A program made the position numbers and the translations under genes. From Chara braunii (Eukaryota > Streptophyta > Charophyceae > Charales > Characeae), in the NCBI GenBank assembly GCA_003427395.1, contig BFEA01000493.1, forward strand, positions 514,981 to 542,480: DNA of 27,500 nt. Direction: 5' to 3'. The notes under the pieces were generated by a model. It searched no databases. It saw only the letters and a program-made list of their open reading frames with translations, and was not told the origin of the DNA. This document shows positions 1-9,953 of this stretch, in pieces (the first letter of the stretch is position 1; each line of letters starts with the position of its first letter).

Positions 1-91
<91 letters not shown>
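1..91. repeat. (GT)n microsatellite
   Basis: Uninterrupted GT dinucleotides run from the window edge to about 91, roughly 45 units, so the true tract probably continues upstream. It is a simple sequence repeat with no coding role. Confidence 0.98.
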
Positions 92-92
<1 letters not shown>

Positions 93-539
93 AAGCACAT
101 GATCACCCAACTTTATCCCAAATTTGTCCATATCTATATAAAAATAAAATGAGTGCAAGATAGGCGAAGTTGGTGGGTGCACTAGGTCCACACACTCCTG
201 TCTCCCCCAAAATACCATGTTGGTTTGACTAAGAACCGAGTGCACACACCTGTTTGCAGTGCCTTGAAGGCGCACTTGTGGATATGAAAATTGGGTAGGC
301 AAAAAATGTTACTCATCAGCTCAACCTCGATAGCCATAAACAATCATAAGTCAATACACCCGATTAGTTTGCGTAAAACGAATTTCAATAGACAAAACCA
401 TTGCAAAACAAAGAATAATCGTCCTACCATGCGGAGGATGTATAAGCACCACCGCTCGTCCATCAACGAAGAAGTAGTACATATGGATGACGGTTTGAGC
501 AACACCAGGAGCTCCATCTAAAACATCTCCGTACTGCAA
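92..539. other. No recognisable feature
   Basis: Mixed-composition DNA. Short reading frames on both strands overlap each other and match no family I recognise. Confidence 0.5.
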
Positions 540-895
540 CCGTTAAAAAACCTTGCTCCTTACTTCCACATGTGATAAACGTCCTACGAGCCGGTTCCTG
601 ACCACTCCACAAGCTAGACTTCAACACAACACCAAAAGCACTGATACCTAAAGTACTCTTAAGGTTCTGTTCCGTTTTTCGTATACTCTCAAACAACAAA
701 CCTATGAGAATTACACCCGTAGCGAATACTTATAGAAGCCCTCCGAGCCAGTTTATGACCACTCCACAAGCAAGGTCTCCCCACTGTATCAAGAGCGCCT
801 ATACCTAAAACACTCTTAAGGTCTTGTTCCTTTCTTCATGAGCTCAATGGCAGCATGCCTACAAAAGGAAGCACTACGAGCCTGGTCGTATAGAT
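540..895. repeat. Diverged tandem repeat, about 142-157 bp, 2.3 copies
   Basis: The phrase CTACGAGCC or CTCCGAGCC recurs at 584, 741 and 883. The first two copies share GACCACTCCACAAGC, ATACCTAAA and ACTCTTAAGGT in the same order. Units are about 157 and 142 bp long and differ at many positions, so the duplication is old. No coding capacity is conserved between copies. Confidence 0.75.
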
Positions 896-1783
896 CTTGA
901 GGCCGAACGATGCAACTTCAATGCAAAGTAAATCCCTAGTACGTTGAACCCTAAATTGTTAAACCTAGTAAATGTTTTTGTGCCTGAATATATCGAACGG
1001 GTACCTAACCAAGCCGTTAAAAAAAAAAAACATAATCTTCATGTCTCTTGCTGATGGTTTCGATTGAGGGCATTAGTAGTGGTGGTTTCGAGAGTGCTCA
1101 TGCTCTCATTCAGGCCTCGTAGACGCCAAAAAGTCTCACATGAGACTACATGTAATCAAACTAAACGTGCGTGTCTATGAGTGCGGTCAAATGTTTTCCT
1201 TTGATTAAACCAATTCAATGTCTGAAGGTTAATGAAAGCAAATAAGCAAATCACCGGGCTAGCTTTTGCCTCATAAGATAAGATAGCAAGAGAACTTTGG
1301 GTTCGGGATTTCCTAGGTGCTTTGCCCCCCCTCCCATCTTCCACACTCTTACTTTTACTCGTTTGACCCATTATTTCTTTTTTCATCAAGGCAATCACGA
1401 ACATTTGGTCGATAAGGGATTAGTACACTTGCTAACTCTAATCACGTATAATGTCATATAAAACACGAGTTCGTGAGCTCACCAACTTTCAATTCATAAT
1501 AGAAGTGAAGAAATCAAGGTGCAATTGAAGAATGACCAACTCATTGTAATGCAAAATAATTATGTTTATGTATTGGGTTGATTGAGAAGTGTTCAAACAT
1601 CCATCTGCACTGTACCACAAGGTTCCAACGTAAGTTTAGACTCACAGAGCAAGACAACAATGGAAGGAGGGACTACTGCCATACACAATGCTACACAAGT
1701 GTAGAAAGGAAAAAACAATAGAAAAGTTATTTGGTATCGAGCATATGCAATTATGTGTTCCTCAGATAACATGCATTTTTTGC
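896..1783. other. No recognisable feature
   Basis: AT-leaning sequence with a short A-run near 1020. The reading frames are short and unrecognised, and no RNA gene or clear repeat was seen. Confidence 0.5.
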
Positions 1784-2180
1784 ACGAAGATCCATTAGTG
1801 TGTTGATCATGGCCTTCCTATTCAATGAGTAGGCCACATCGGCTTTTAGGAGAAAATGTTGGTGGTTTGAACAGGGGGTTTAACATACCCATCACGCAGT
1901 ATGAGAAGATCATTGAGTTTGACATCGTTACAATACGAACGGACTGGAGTTTTTTACTCTTGTTTTAGAAGTTGGGCAGCCACCATCAATTAAAGATTTT
2001 TCAAAGTAAACCTTATCTTGCAGTGCATATTGAATATTTGGATCTAGCTCCGGGGTGTGTACAAAAAGCGGTTTTCTCTCCGTCACATATACATAAGCCC
2101 ACCCTCGCACACAAACACTTGTTCACATATACATGGCCTTATTCATCGGCCGTCCTATTCAAGTAAAAATGGATCTTCGT
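1784..2180. repeat. Segment bounded by 13-bp inverted repeats
   Basis: ACGAAGATCCATT at 1784-1796 is the exact reverse complement of 2168-2180. The enclosed segment of about 397 bp has no coding capacity. It could be a foldback or MITE-like element, but no clear target-site duplication is visible and the arms are short. Confidence 0.35.
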
Positions 2181-2225
2181 AAAATATAGCTATTATCACC
2201 GGCCGTCCTATTCAAGTAAAAATGG
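2147..2225 (+). repeat. 26-bp perfect direct repeat, 53-bp period
   Basis: Positions 2147-2172 and 2200-2225 are identical over 26 bases, starting CGGCCGTCCTATTC. A weaker relative (GGCCTTCCTATTCAA) lies near 1811. Confidence 0.85.
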
Positions 2226-2489
2226 TAGGCTGGCTTAACCTCACGAGCTAGGCCACAAAAAGCAAGACAACATTACACATACTAAGTTCCAAGGTGTACG
2301 ATATCATCATAGCCCAGAGTAACCGAAACTTCCTAAAGTGTCATGAGTGGACATTGAACCCAACACCTCCAGGTTGCAACTTGGGCGTCCTACCGCATAG
2401 TCTAGCCTAAAGTTGGGGAACCCCATTAGTTTTTTTTCTTGGTTTCTTCACTTATCTTTCTAACAAAGTGTTTCAGAAGTGCATTGTCC

Positions 2490-2908
2490 AATGACGGTTG
2501 TTATATGTTTTCTACGAAGTCTGTAGTTCTATGACTTTTGCAGGTAAATTTGGGCCCCTCATCCGTATGGAAAAATACGTTATAGCATGCCCCTTGAAAG
2601 TAGAGTTTGCCAAAATTTTGTATGTTACACCAACTAGCAAAATGAATAAAAAACACTGCGAGCACTTGGCGCTTTAAATCCCCAAAGAAAAATATAAGAA
2701 AAAGACTTCTTATAAACAGTTCGGAGACACAAATTTTTATGGTTTTTGTTTGGACTTTATTTTTTCGTAGTGCACAAAAACCACATTTGCTCTTTAATAC
2801 TAACATGAGTAGTGCAGCCTGTTGTGTCGAAAAGTAACATAATTGAAACTCTTACCTATTGTTGTAGTATATAAGTGTTAGTCCTACAACTGAAGGACAA
2901 CCGTCATT
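2490..2908. repeat. Segment bounded by 12-bp inverted repeats
   Basis: AATGACGGTTGT at 2490-2501 is the exact reverse complement of 2897-2908. The 419-bp interior is AT-rich and has no recognisable gene. It is MITE-like in size only. Confidence 0.3.
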
Positions 2909-2989
2909 ATTCCGTGGTGTAAAGATTCAAAGCATTGGTAGAGACAATCGAGGCTCTCGTACCATTCAAATTTTGAACTCCTGATCGAA

Positions 2990-3310
2990 AGTTCAAAACA
3001 GACTCAGTGCACTCAAAATATGTTGCAAGCAGAATCATTCAGACTTAAACAGACCTACAGACTAAAACAAAGTTAAACAAACTCAAACAATTGCGCGACA
3101 GACTAAAACTAACTCGAACTGGACTCAAGACAGACAAACGTAAACAAACTTAAACAGACCTACAGACTCAAAACAGACTTAAAACATACTTAAACAGACT
3201 CAAAATAAACAAAAAATAACAACTCAAAATAAAATCAGATAGACTCGAACAAACATATGGACTCAAGTAGATTGAAAACAGACTCAAACAAGCTTAGGAG
3301 TCAAAATAGA
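2990..3310 (+). repeat. Degenerate minisatellite of a CAGACTCAAA-like unit
   Basis: Variants of CAGACTCAAA, CAGACTTAAA and CAAACTCAAA recur about every 10-11 bases from roughly 2995 to 3305. The strand is strongly A- and C-rich and lacks a long reading frame. Confidence 0.8.
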
Positions 3311-4129
3311 ATCATTTGCAATGTAACGTTAACACACGAGTTTATCGTTACTTCACTAGCAGCCTCCTGGATGATAAAAATGGCAGGAGATTTTTTTGGA
3401 ACCCTGTTGCAGTTGTTGGAGTTGTGCAAGTGGACCAGACAGGGCACTGAGTCTGAAAAGGGTCAGTAGCCAAAAAAGCGAAATCAGCATGGCACCCCGC
3501 TCGGGGCATCTACACGGCTGGGCGGACAAAGAGCTTAGCAAATACCACACCAAACTTTCTTCATCTATCCCAAAACTATAAAAAAAAAAAAAAAACCTCT
3601 TTCACCATTGATAATCTCAACTCCACCCTATTCATCAAAAGCTACATGTGGGTACCAATTCAGGTTAGGGCTCTCCAAGGATCCATAATAAAGCGCCCAA
3701 GGAGTGACTGGCTGTAACTGCTGATCTGGAATAATTATGAAAGCCCAATCACGTAGTCTGATGGTCACTTAAGCTCCTTATCCAGGTTGCTCCAGAACTC
3801 AATAGGCTGCTCAGTTCTGAGAGAGTCCTTAAGATCTTTGCGTGAAGCAACCCGTATCAGCTCAACCAACTCAATAGTCGACTCCTCGAATCGAGATCTC
3901 GTCGTCAAGGCGTACTACGCATGGTCTTTATCACTACTTAGAAGGATATTTTCTAGCTCTAGATGCGATAGGTGGGCATGGATAAGATAATCTATCCCCC
4001 AGAGGAGCTCCTCAAAAATACAAACTGGAACTGGCAGAAGGGCGGCCCGCTCCGAGTGGGGTACGACCCAGCGTCGACAAGCTGGAGATATATGGACATC
4101 GATCTAAGCCCGTCTCCGTACCTATCCTT
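3311..4129. other. No recognisable gene; one A-run
   Basis: Contains an A homopolymer near 3580-3595. Small overlapping frames on both strands match nothing I recognise. Confidence 0.5.
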
Positions 4130-4612
4130 TCATGCCATTGCCATCCTCTTCCGCGTTCTCTCTGCCATCGGCCTCCTCTATGTCATCACCATTTTCCTCC
4201 TCCTCCTCCTCCTCCCTCCTCCTCCTCCTTCTTCGCCTTCTCTTCCTTCACCTCCCCGTCCGCCCGCTGTCATTTTTTTTCAATTTTTTGCATCTTTTTA
4301 TTCTTTCTTCGCCCTCCTCGTTGCCCTCCGCCATCGCCCTCCTCCTCCGTTGGCGTTGTCATCCCAATTGTTCTCCTTGACATCCTCTCCACTCATCCCC
4401 ATCGACCTCCTTCTCCGCCACCGCCATCGCCCTCTTCCTCGTTGTCCTCGACCATCGCTACCCTCCTCGGCCTTCTTCTTCTTCTCCTTCTCCTCCTTCC
4501 GCCGCTATCATGTTTTGAAAATTTTTATCATCTTTTTTTTCTCGTTGCCCTTTCCCGTCGCTGCCCCCTCCTCTGTCATCACCACTCTCCGCCTCCGCCG
4601 CCATACTCGAGA
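4130..4612 (+). repeat. Pyrimidine-rich block 1 with CTC/CCT runs
   Basis: The plus strand is dominated by C and T, including trinucleotide CTC runs near 4195-4235. All three plus frames stay open through compositional bias and give Ser/Pro/Leu-rich translations, so these are not credible proteins. Confidence 0.85.
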
Positions 4613-4849
4613 TGCTTAGGAAAAAAATTAAGAAAAATGACGAAGAAAGGAAAGCAACTAGCCCACCTTCATATACACAAAATTTCAGACCATACAACAA
4701 AATGATACAGATGTGAGTTCAAATCCGGATGCAACTACATGAATAAAATAACTCGATACATGAGGCCTGTCATTTTGATGATGATAACATCTCGAGGCGG
4801 TTGACCTTTCCAAAAAATAAAATAAAATAAAATTTTCAACTGCTAGCAA

Positions 4850-5603
4850 CCTATAAAGGGAATCCTTGCAAGAGTAGTAGTGAAAGGTGAAACAAAAGAA
4901 GGATACAACTTAGTCACCTCAACGTAAAAAGAAAAACACACCATTATCCTTCCCGACATCGTCCCCTCTCCGCTGACATCACCTTACTCATTTGCAGTCG
5001 CCATCGTCCTCCGCCTCTTCTCTTCCCCGGTCATCACCATTCTCCTTCTCTCCTCCTTGGCCATCATCATCCTCCTCTCCTCCTCTCCTCTTTTCTTCCT
5101 CGACCATCACCACCCTCCTCCTCCTCCTCCTCCACCATTGCCCTCTTCCTCCACCTCCCTCACCATCACCATCCTCCTCCTTTGGCTCCTCCTCCTGCTA
5201 TTATTTTCTTTGATTGCTTTTCATATTTTTTCTTTTTCACGACCACTCTTCCCCTTCGCAGCTTCCTTCTCCTCCTCCGTCATCGACATCACCGTCCTCC
5301 TCCTCCTTTACCATCGACCTCCTTCGCGGCCACCATCGTCCTCCTCCTCCTCCTGCTCGGTTATCCCAATCCTCCTCAGACATCGCAATCCTCGTCCTCC
5401 GCCTCCTACTCCTCCTCCTTCCCACTACCATTTTCTTTAATTTTTTTCCATTTTTTTTCCCCCGCTGGACTTCCCACCCGCTGCCTCCTTCCTCCTCTTC
5501 CTCCTCCTCCTGCAATGAAGGAAGCTGAGAACGTACAACTCCTAAAAACCTGTATAGGGAACCCCTAAAAGAGTAGTCGTGGTATGTAGGTACAAAGAAG
5601 TGA
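4850..5603 (+). repeat. Second copy of pyrimidine block plus repeated tail
   Basis: Pyrimidine block 2 spans about 4980-5515. The tail after each block is related: 4850-4903 and 5550-5603 share CCTRTAWAGGGAA, AAGAGTAGT and ACAAARAAG in order. This suggests a diverged duplication of a unit of roughly 700 bp made of pyrimidine tract plus tail. Confidence 0.5.
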
Positions 5604-5766
5604 AATGTTAGGTAATGCGTTAATATATGAACCTGGAAGTGCTTTGACGTAAGGAAATGCAATAGTATGTCCAACATTCCATTACTCGACTTAAAGAGGT
5701 GATGGCAATGAAACACAGGATACAACGGAGGAAATTATGGATTGTGGCAGACATCATAGCAACAAA

Positions 5767-6596
5767 CGGGGATAATTGGGACATGGCTCGACAATCTCTG
5801 GGAGGTGGGACTTATACTCTACACAAAAAACCTGTAGCAGCTAGGTATTGCTATGACTCTCCCGAGATATGTGGTCTGCAAGGGGAAAAGTACCAACTAT
5901 TAGAGTTCCCACGACCAAGTCGTCTGGCCGACTATCCGTCTTCCTCCAAACATAACACATAAATTTGTAAACGAATACAATGTATAGGTTGCTTTCTATC
6001 CAAACACAACACATATGTGTTCTATTCGAACAACCCCGATTTTTTAATACAACATATACGTTATATTCGGATTTCCGAATGTTCCAAGAACTTGAATACA
6101 GTGCATATGCGCTATGTTTAGGGGAAGACAGTGAAGGCCGCAACTAGCCTTTTTCTCTTCCCCGCCCCCCCCCAGCTAGCCTTTTCCGGGGATAATTGGG
6201 ACACGGCTCGACAATCTCTGGGAGGTGGGACTTATACTCTACACAAAAAGTCGGTAGCATCTGGGTATTGCTATGACTCTCCCGAGATATGTGGTCTGCA
6301 AGGGGAAAAATACCAACTATTACAGCTCCCACGACCAAGTTGTCTAGTCGACTATCCGTCTTCCTCCAAAAATAACACATAAATTTGTAAACGAATACAA
6401 TGCATAGGTTGCTTTCTATCCAAATACAACACATATGTGTTCTATTCGAACAATCCCATGTTTTAAATACAACGTATATGTTGTATTTGGATTTCCAAAT
6501 GTTCCAAAAACTTAAATACAATGCATATGTGCTATGTTCAGGGGAAGACAGTGAAGGCCGCAGCTAGCCTTTTTCTCTTCCCCCCCCCCCCCCCCC
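5767..6596 (+). repeat. 420-bp tandem duplication
   Basis: Positions 5767-6175 match 6187-6596 at a constant offset of exactly 420 bases with no indels that I can see. The differences are mostly transitions. Each unit contains AACACATATGTGTT, a perfect 14-base palindrome in both copies, and related CATATG-centred subrepeats. Both copies end in a C-run. A frame of about 60 codons stays open in each unit, but its differences change amino acids freely, so I do not call a gene. Confidence 0.92.
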
Positions 6597-6828
6597 TCTC
6601 TTTCCTCCCCCGCTTCTCTTCTTGTTTCCTTTCTTTTCCTCTCTTTGCTTTGTTTTCCAGCGATTTGCAACCAGCCGGGATCCCTACCAGACTAGAAGGA
6701 GCATGTGTGTACCTATTTTGGAAAACAAAAGAAATCCGCTTAGAAATTTTGAATAATTTAGTGCATTAAACCGACTTCCATGTTTTTAATGGCCCCCATA
6801 TAGATCTTGTCTTAAACCCCCAAATACG
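6597..6828. other. No recognisable feature
   Basis: Starts pyrimidine-rich, then becomes mixed sequence with no gene seen. Confidence 0.45.
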
Positions 6829-7016
6829 TTTCCCAACCATTTTTCATAAATGCGCAGTGCATGCTGAGGCCTCGGGCTGAATGCACCAGGGTGCCGCTTC
6901 GACCGAAATTCATCCAACCTGTTGCACCTGGATGAAATTTTGGCGAATCGACAACTCGATGCATTGCGCTCGACGTCCTAGCATGCACAACGTGCTTCTG
7001 CAAAATGGCTGGGAAA
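6829..7016. repeat. 188-bp imperfect palindrome (foldback element)
   Basis: The arms 6829-6916 and 6929-7016 are reverse complements without net indels, around a 12-base centre. About 63 of 88 positions pair by my count. The best matches are at the centre (TGGATGAA), at AGCATGCAC, and at the outer ends (AAAATGG, TGGGAAA). Translated frames on opposite strands look alike for this reason. It could be a foldback transposon, a MITE, or an inverted duplication able to yield hairpin RNA. Confidence 0.85.
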
Positions 7017-7057
7017 AATATGTGCAATTTCCAAACACAAACATAACACCTGATGAA

Positions 7058-7248
7058 CATGCATGAGTCAGGGATGGAATGCACGCCAGTTTGATCTTGC
7101 ATGAGTCGAAGATGAAATGCATGATCTTGTAACGGGTGGTTTAACATGTGTGTAGTTTCCAAGCACAAGCACAAATGTAGCACATGGACAAGATCGTGCA
7201 CGAGTCAGAGATGGAATGCACGCAACTGGTTGTATCATGCATGAGTCT
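7058..7248 (+). repeat. Degenerate GCATGAGTC repeats
   Basis: GCATGAGTC or GCACGAGTC followed by AGATGRAATGCA-like sequence recurs near 7062, 7099 and 7198, with a further GCATGAGTC near 7239. A TTTCCAAACACAAAC-like phrase also occurs near 7028 and 7157. The copies are too diverged to define a clean unit. Confidence 0.55.
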
Positions 7249-7254
7249 TTGGAC

Positions 7255-7368
7255 CTCGCTCCACCACCCACCACATGACAAAAAAACAAAAATGATGACA
7301 GTGTATCTTTCCATGTTCTAGCGGAAGATTAGTTCTCTTTCTGAATATTTGGTGGGTGGTGGAGCGAG
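7255..7368. repeat. 19-bp perfect inverted repeat enclosing a repeated hairpin motif
   Basis: CTCGCTCCACCACCCACCA at 7255-7273 is the exact reverse complement of 7350-7368. The 76-base interior carries copy 1 of a hairpin motif (about 7301-7330) that recurs at 10.44 and 11.09 kb. Confidence 0.85.
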
Positions 7369-7651
7369 CGAGGCCCTTTGTTGTTTTCCTCTGGCAATTG
7401 ATGTGGGGGTATGGAGATGCCCGTTCATGCACCCTGTGCGTTAGACTTCGATGGAGTGTTGTACCAATCAATATGCGTATTAAAGCCTGACAGAGGTGGG
7501 GTGGGGGAAAGAGGGTCAGAAATCCTCCAAACAATCTGCAAGAATATAATTTTGATATTCTCCACCAAAAGACAGAGAGGCATGGTAGCGCAGATGGATT
7601 GACAAGATTGCTTTGGCCTAATAACGTGCCGAAAAGAGAGGAGGTTATTCC

Positions 7652-7993
7652 ATGGAAGGACCCCTAGCCCCCGAAGGGATCAACCTACCGCGGAGTAAAG
7701 ATCCTCCCTCGACCCACAAAGAAGTGACACGTGGCATTATGGCGGCAAACGGGGAAGGTGATGATGAGATTCCTCTTTCTCTCACCTCTTTTTCCTTTCT
7801 TTCCCCCCCTGATCGTTTTTGTTATTTTTGTGAAGCCACCTCTCGAGTCTATTCTGTTCCTATGCGTCATTCCGAAGAAGGATATGTCGAGTGGGTAGAT
7901 TGTGCCAGGTGTGTCTCCAGGGCTCATGGACCGTGCATCCAACATACCCCCCCCAGAAGCCGCGACTTTCCCTCCTCATGTCGTACCATCTAG
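7652..7993 (+). pseudogene. PHD-like zinc-finger ORF of a decayed retroelement
   Basis: The 113-codon frame from ATG 7652 encodes a cysteine/histidine cluster: C57 and C60, then C84, C87, H92 and C95. The second half (Cx2C, four residues, H, two residues, C) matches the middle of the C4HC3 PHD signature. The spacing from the first Cx2C is 23 residues, near the family limit, and the last Cx2C is missing apart from a lone C110. PHD fingers usually read histone H3 tails. The frame stops at TAG 7991, but the same frame then stays open to 8413, which includes sequence leading into an integrase zinc domain. That suggests one broken polyprotein. The PHD assignment rests on spacing only and could be coincidence. 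Confidence 0.4.
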
Positions 7994-8017
7994 ATTCTGG
8001 CGGAGGCTAAATTCCTT

Positions 8018-8690
8018 GTGGCCACCTTGGAAGGACTAGAAAAAACGTTACAATTTCACAGTGTTGAGGTTTGGACGAATGTTGTTCTAATAGCGACGGT
8101 TGTAGGAAACCCCATTCATTCGTATTCCAAAGACAACCGTAGGCGGGCCAATGGAAGGGCCCGGGATTACAAGTGGAATAAGGGTAGATTAGAAAAGTGG
8201 AAAACAAACGGGAGTGACATTTGGATGGCAGTGCTGCACCCTTTCGTGCGATATGATTGGGTCAAATCTGCCATGAAGAGACCACCACTCACTTCGGTAT
8301 TAAAATTACGGCGTCGATTATTGGCAAGAACGAATGGTATTGGTCCAATATCCGGGACGATGTTAAATTCATTGTTAAAAATTATCCGGTATGTTTGGTC
8401 GACAAGGCGCTGATTCGGCCGCAGAGGTGTATCATGCCAACCGTAGTGGAACAAACCTTTTTGCAAGTTAGTATGAATACAACGGGTATCGTTGTCCCCC
8501 CTGGCCTGAATAATTATGTTTATTAAATCCTGCTCGTATTTGTTGACCACTTTTCCAAATGGATTGCGACTTACCCATGTAAGACGAGATAGGCAATAAA
8601 GATTGCACGACATGTCAACCGTTTCCTCGGAATGCATCAAGACAACGGCTCAAAGTTCCGAGGAGACGTTATGCGGAACCTGGTAATCCA
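8018..8690 (+). pseudogene. Degenerate Ty3/gypsy-type integrase (zinc domain and partial core)
   Basis: The frame open from 8018 leads into VLHPFVRYD near 8230. After a frameshift near 8260 the integrase zinc domain follows: CHEE (His at 8272), THFG (His at 8290) and IRDDVKF, then NYPVC. The first Cys of the expected Cx2C is Tyr (8383-8385). After TAA 8524 the same frame gives VDHFSKW near 8542, an in-frame TAG after KTR near 8590, then DNG (8641-8649) followed by SKFRG, as around the second core Asp. The spacing between these core blocks is short, implying an internal deletion, and I find no catalytic Glu. Integrases insert element cDNA into the genome; this one cannot be functional. It differs in sequence from the integrase at 25.7-26.6 kb. 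Confidence 0.75.
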
Positions 8691-8710
8691 CGGTGTCTCA
8701 ATTCGGAACA

Positions 8711-9400
8711 CCGCCGTTGGTGTGAATACCCTTATAAGGGTATCCGCCCTGACTTTTGCAAGTGACAGAGAGTGCGTTTTGACTTGAAGTTTAAGTGAAC
8801 TACATGAGTTGTGGTTGTAATATCTTACGCTAACTAAATATTTAACCTGAAAGTAGAGATTGTGTGGACGCGCAGTTTTGAAGCGAGCGTGATATTTCTT
8901 ATTGATGTTATAAAACCTGCGCATCCACCGATCAACTTTTGACTTTGATTAAACTAGGACTAAGTGATCCTTTCTGTGGATGTGTTTGTGGTGTACGTGT
9001 ATTCATGTGGGGGACGACTTCGACAACAGTGCGACTTTGTATGATAAACGAAGTGAACGGTGGGGTAAAAACACGGGTTGGACGTATGTGCAGCAGACGC
9101 GAGAGTTTGATGGCAGTAAAGTTAGTAGGTAGACCAAGGTATGACCCTCGTGTGAGCTAGTTGACCCACGCGCCGTGTGACACCAGTTTATATGGGTGTG
9201 GGCTAACACTAAACCCAACCTTGAGCCTAACACTATTGGTTACGATGTCGAACTTTCATCTGGGGAATTCAGGGATCGAGGCCAACGAACAACGTCACAG
9301 AAGTGGTGGAGCAGTTTGAAGGAAAGCCGAGAGGTTGAGGGCGTGGCGAGGCTATCCCCCTGGTTTTTGTCGACGGTCTCGATAGCGGGTCTGACCGATG
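8711..9400 (-). mobile_element. Minus-strand LTR/leader fragment, related to 22.05-22.64 kb
   Basis: The reverse complement of this stretch aligns with about 22050-22643. The strongest part is 8711-8766 against 22588-22643, with 50 of 56 identical by eye. Other shared blocks in the same order are CCTAGTTTAATCAAA, TCTCTACTTT, CGTAACC followed by TAGTG, GGGGATAGCC against GGGAGATAGCC, and ATCCCTGAAT. Similarity stops abruptly at 8711. Because the 22-kb copy leads straight into gag, I infer LTR or LTR-plus-leader sequence of the same family inserted in the opposite orientation. No clean TG...CA ends or primer site could be assigned. Confidence 0.65.
8726..8743. repeat. 18-base perfect palindrome
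   Basis: ATACCCTTATAAGGGTAT equals its own reverse complement. The related copy at 22611-22626 keeps the central 16 bases and loses symmetry only at the outer base. It lies at the conserved end of the LTR/leader family. Confidence 0.9.
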
Positions 9401-9439
9401 GGATCAAAGAGGTGCTAGAGGTCCCTTCCCCTTCCCTCT

Positions 9440-9540
9440 CCTCAAACTTGTCCTATTTCTATTTACTTATTTTAATTAAATTTTAACACCTTTCCTCAAA
9501 CTTTTCCTATTTCTATTTATTTATTTTAATTAAATTCTAA
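9440..9540 (+). repeat. 54-bp tandem duplication, AT-rich
   Basis: CCTCAAACTT followed by TCCTATTTCTATTTA and TTTTAATTAAATT occurs at 9440 and again at 9494, with few differences. Confidence 0.9.
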
Positions 9541-9566
9541 CTTTATGAATATCGTTCTTGGTATTA

Positions 9567-9602
9567 AGTACTAGTTCCGGTACCAATCCCGGAACTGGTA
9601 CT
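9567..9602. repeat. Strong hairpin, 14-bp stem
   Basis: AGTACTAGTTCCGG at 9567-9580 pairs with CCGGAACTGGTACT at 9589-9602 at 13 of 14 positions, around an 8-base loop. No gene is immediately upstream, so a terminator role is not supported. Confidence 0.8.
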
Positions 9603-9953
9603 GAAACCAAAAGACCTAGCGCAGTGGTACACCCTTGAAATATTGAAATGCAAACATGGGCTCGGTCATATCAGAATAGGTATCTTGAGGTCATCGCCCT
9701 CCTTTTTGGGCGTGGGGTGCCGACCGACGTGGACTGCTATGAACAGCACTGTGGTCGCCAACAATTGAAAGCCCTGAGGGTACAATGTCCGCCAGCCACG
9801 ATCTACCGTGAGAGGCCTGGGATTGATACCGGTGTTTATACCAACTGACCTAGCTCAACTCGTATGCCCATAAACTGTGAAAATGCAGCTATGAGCTCAA
9901 ATCCAAGGGACACTTGACCTCTCGGTAGTACCCTGGGGCTCTGCCCCGTTTGA
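9603..9953. other. No assignable gene; isolated tRNA A-box-like motif
   Basis: TAGCGCAGTGGTA near 9617 resembles a tRNA A box, but I find no matching B box at proper spacing. The short frame over 9648-9848 is unrecognised. Confidence 0.4.

Noticed and set aside
3972-4619. 215-codon plus-strand open frame
   Set aside because: It runs through a pyrimidine tract where all plus frames are open. The translation is Ser/Pro/Leu low complexity, with no domain.
5699-6382. Similar reading frames in both 420-bp repeat copies
   Set aside because: They are open in both copies, but differences change residues as often as not, and the frames have different upstream starts.
7581-7650. tRNA-like A box (TAGCGCAGATGG)
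   Set aside because: No B box or T-arm at proper spacing, and no cloverleaf.
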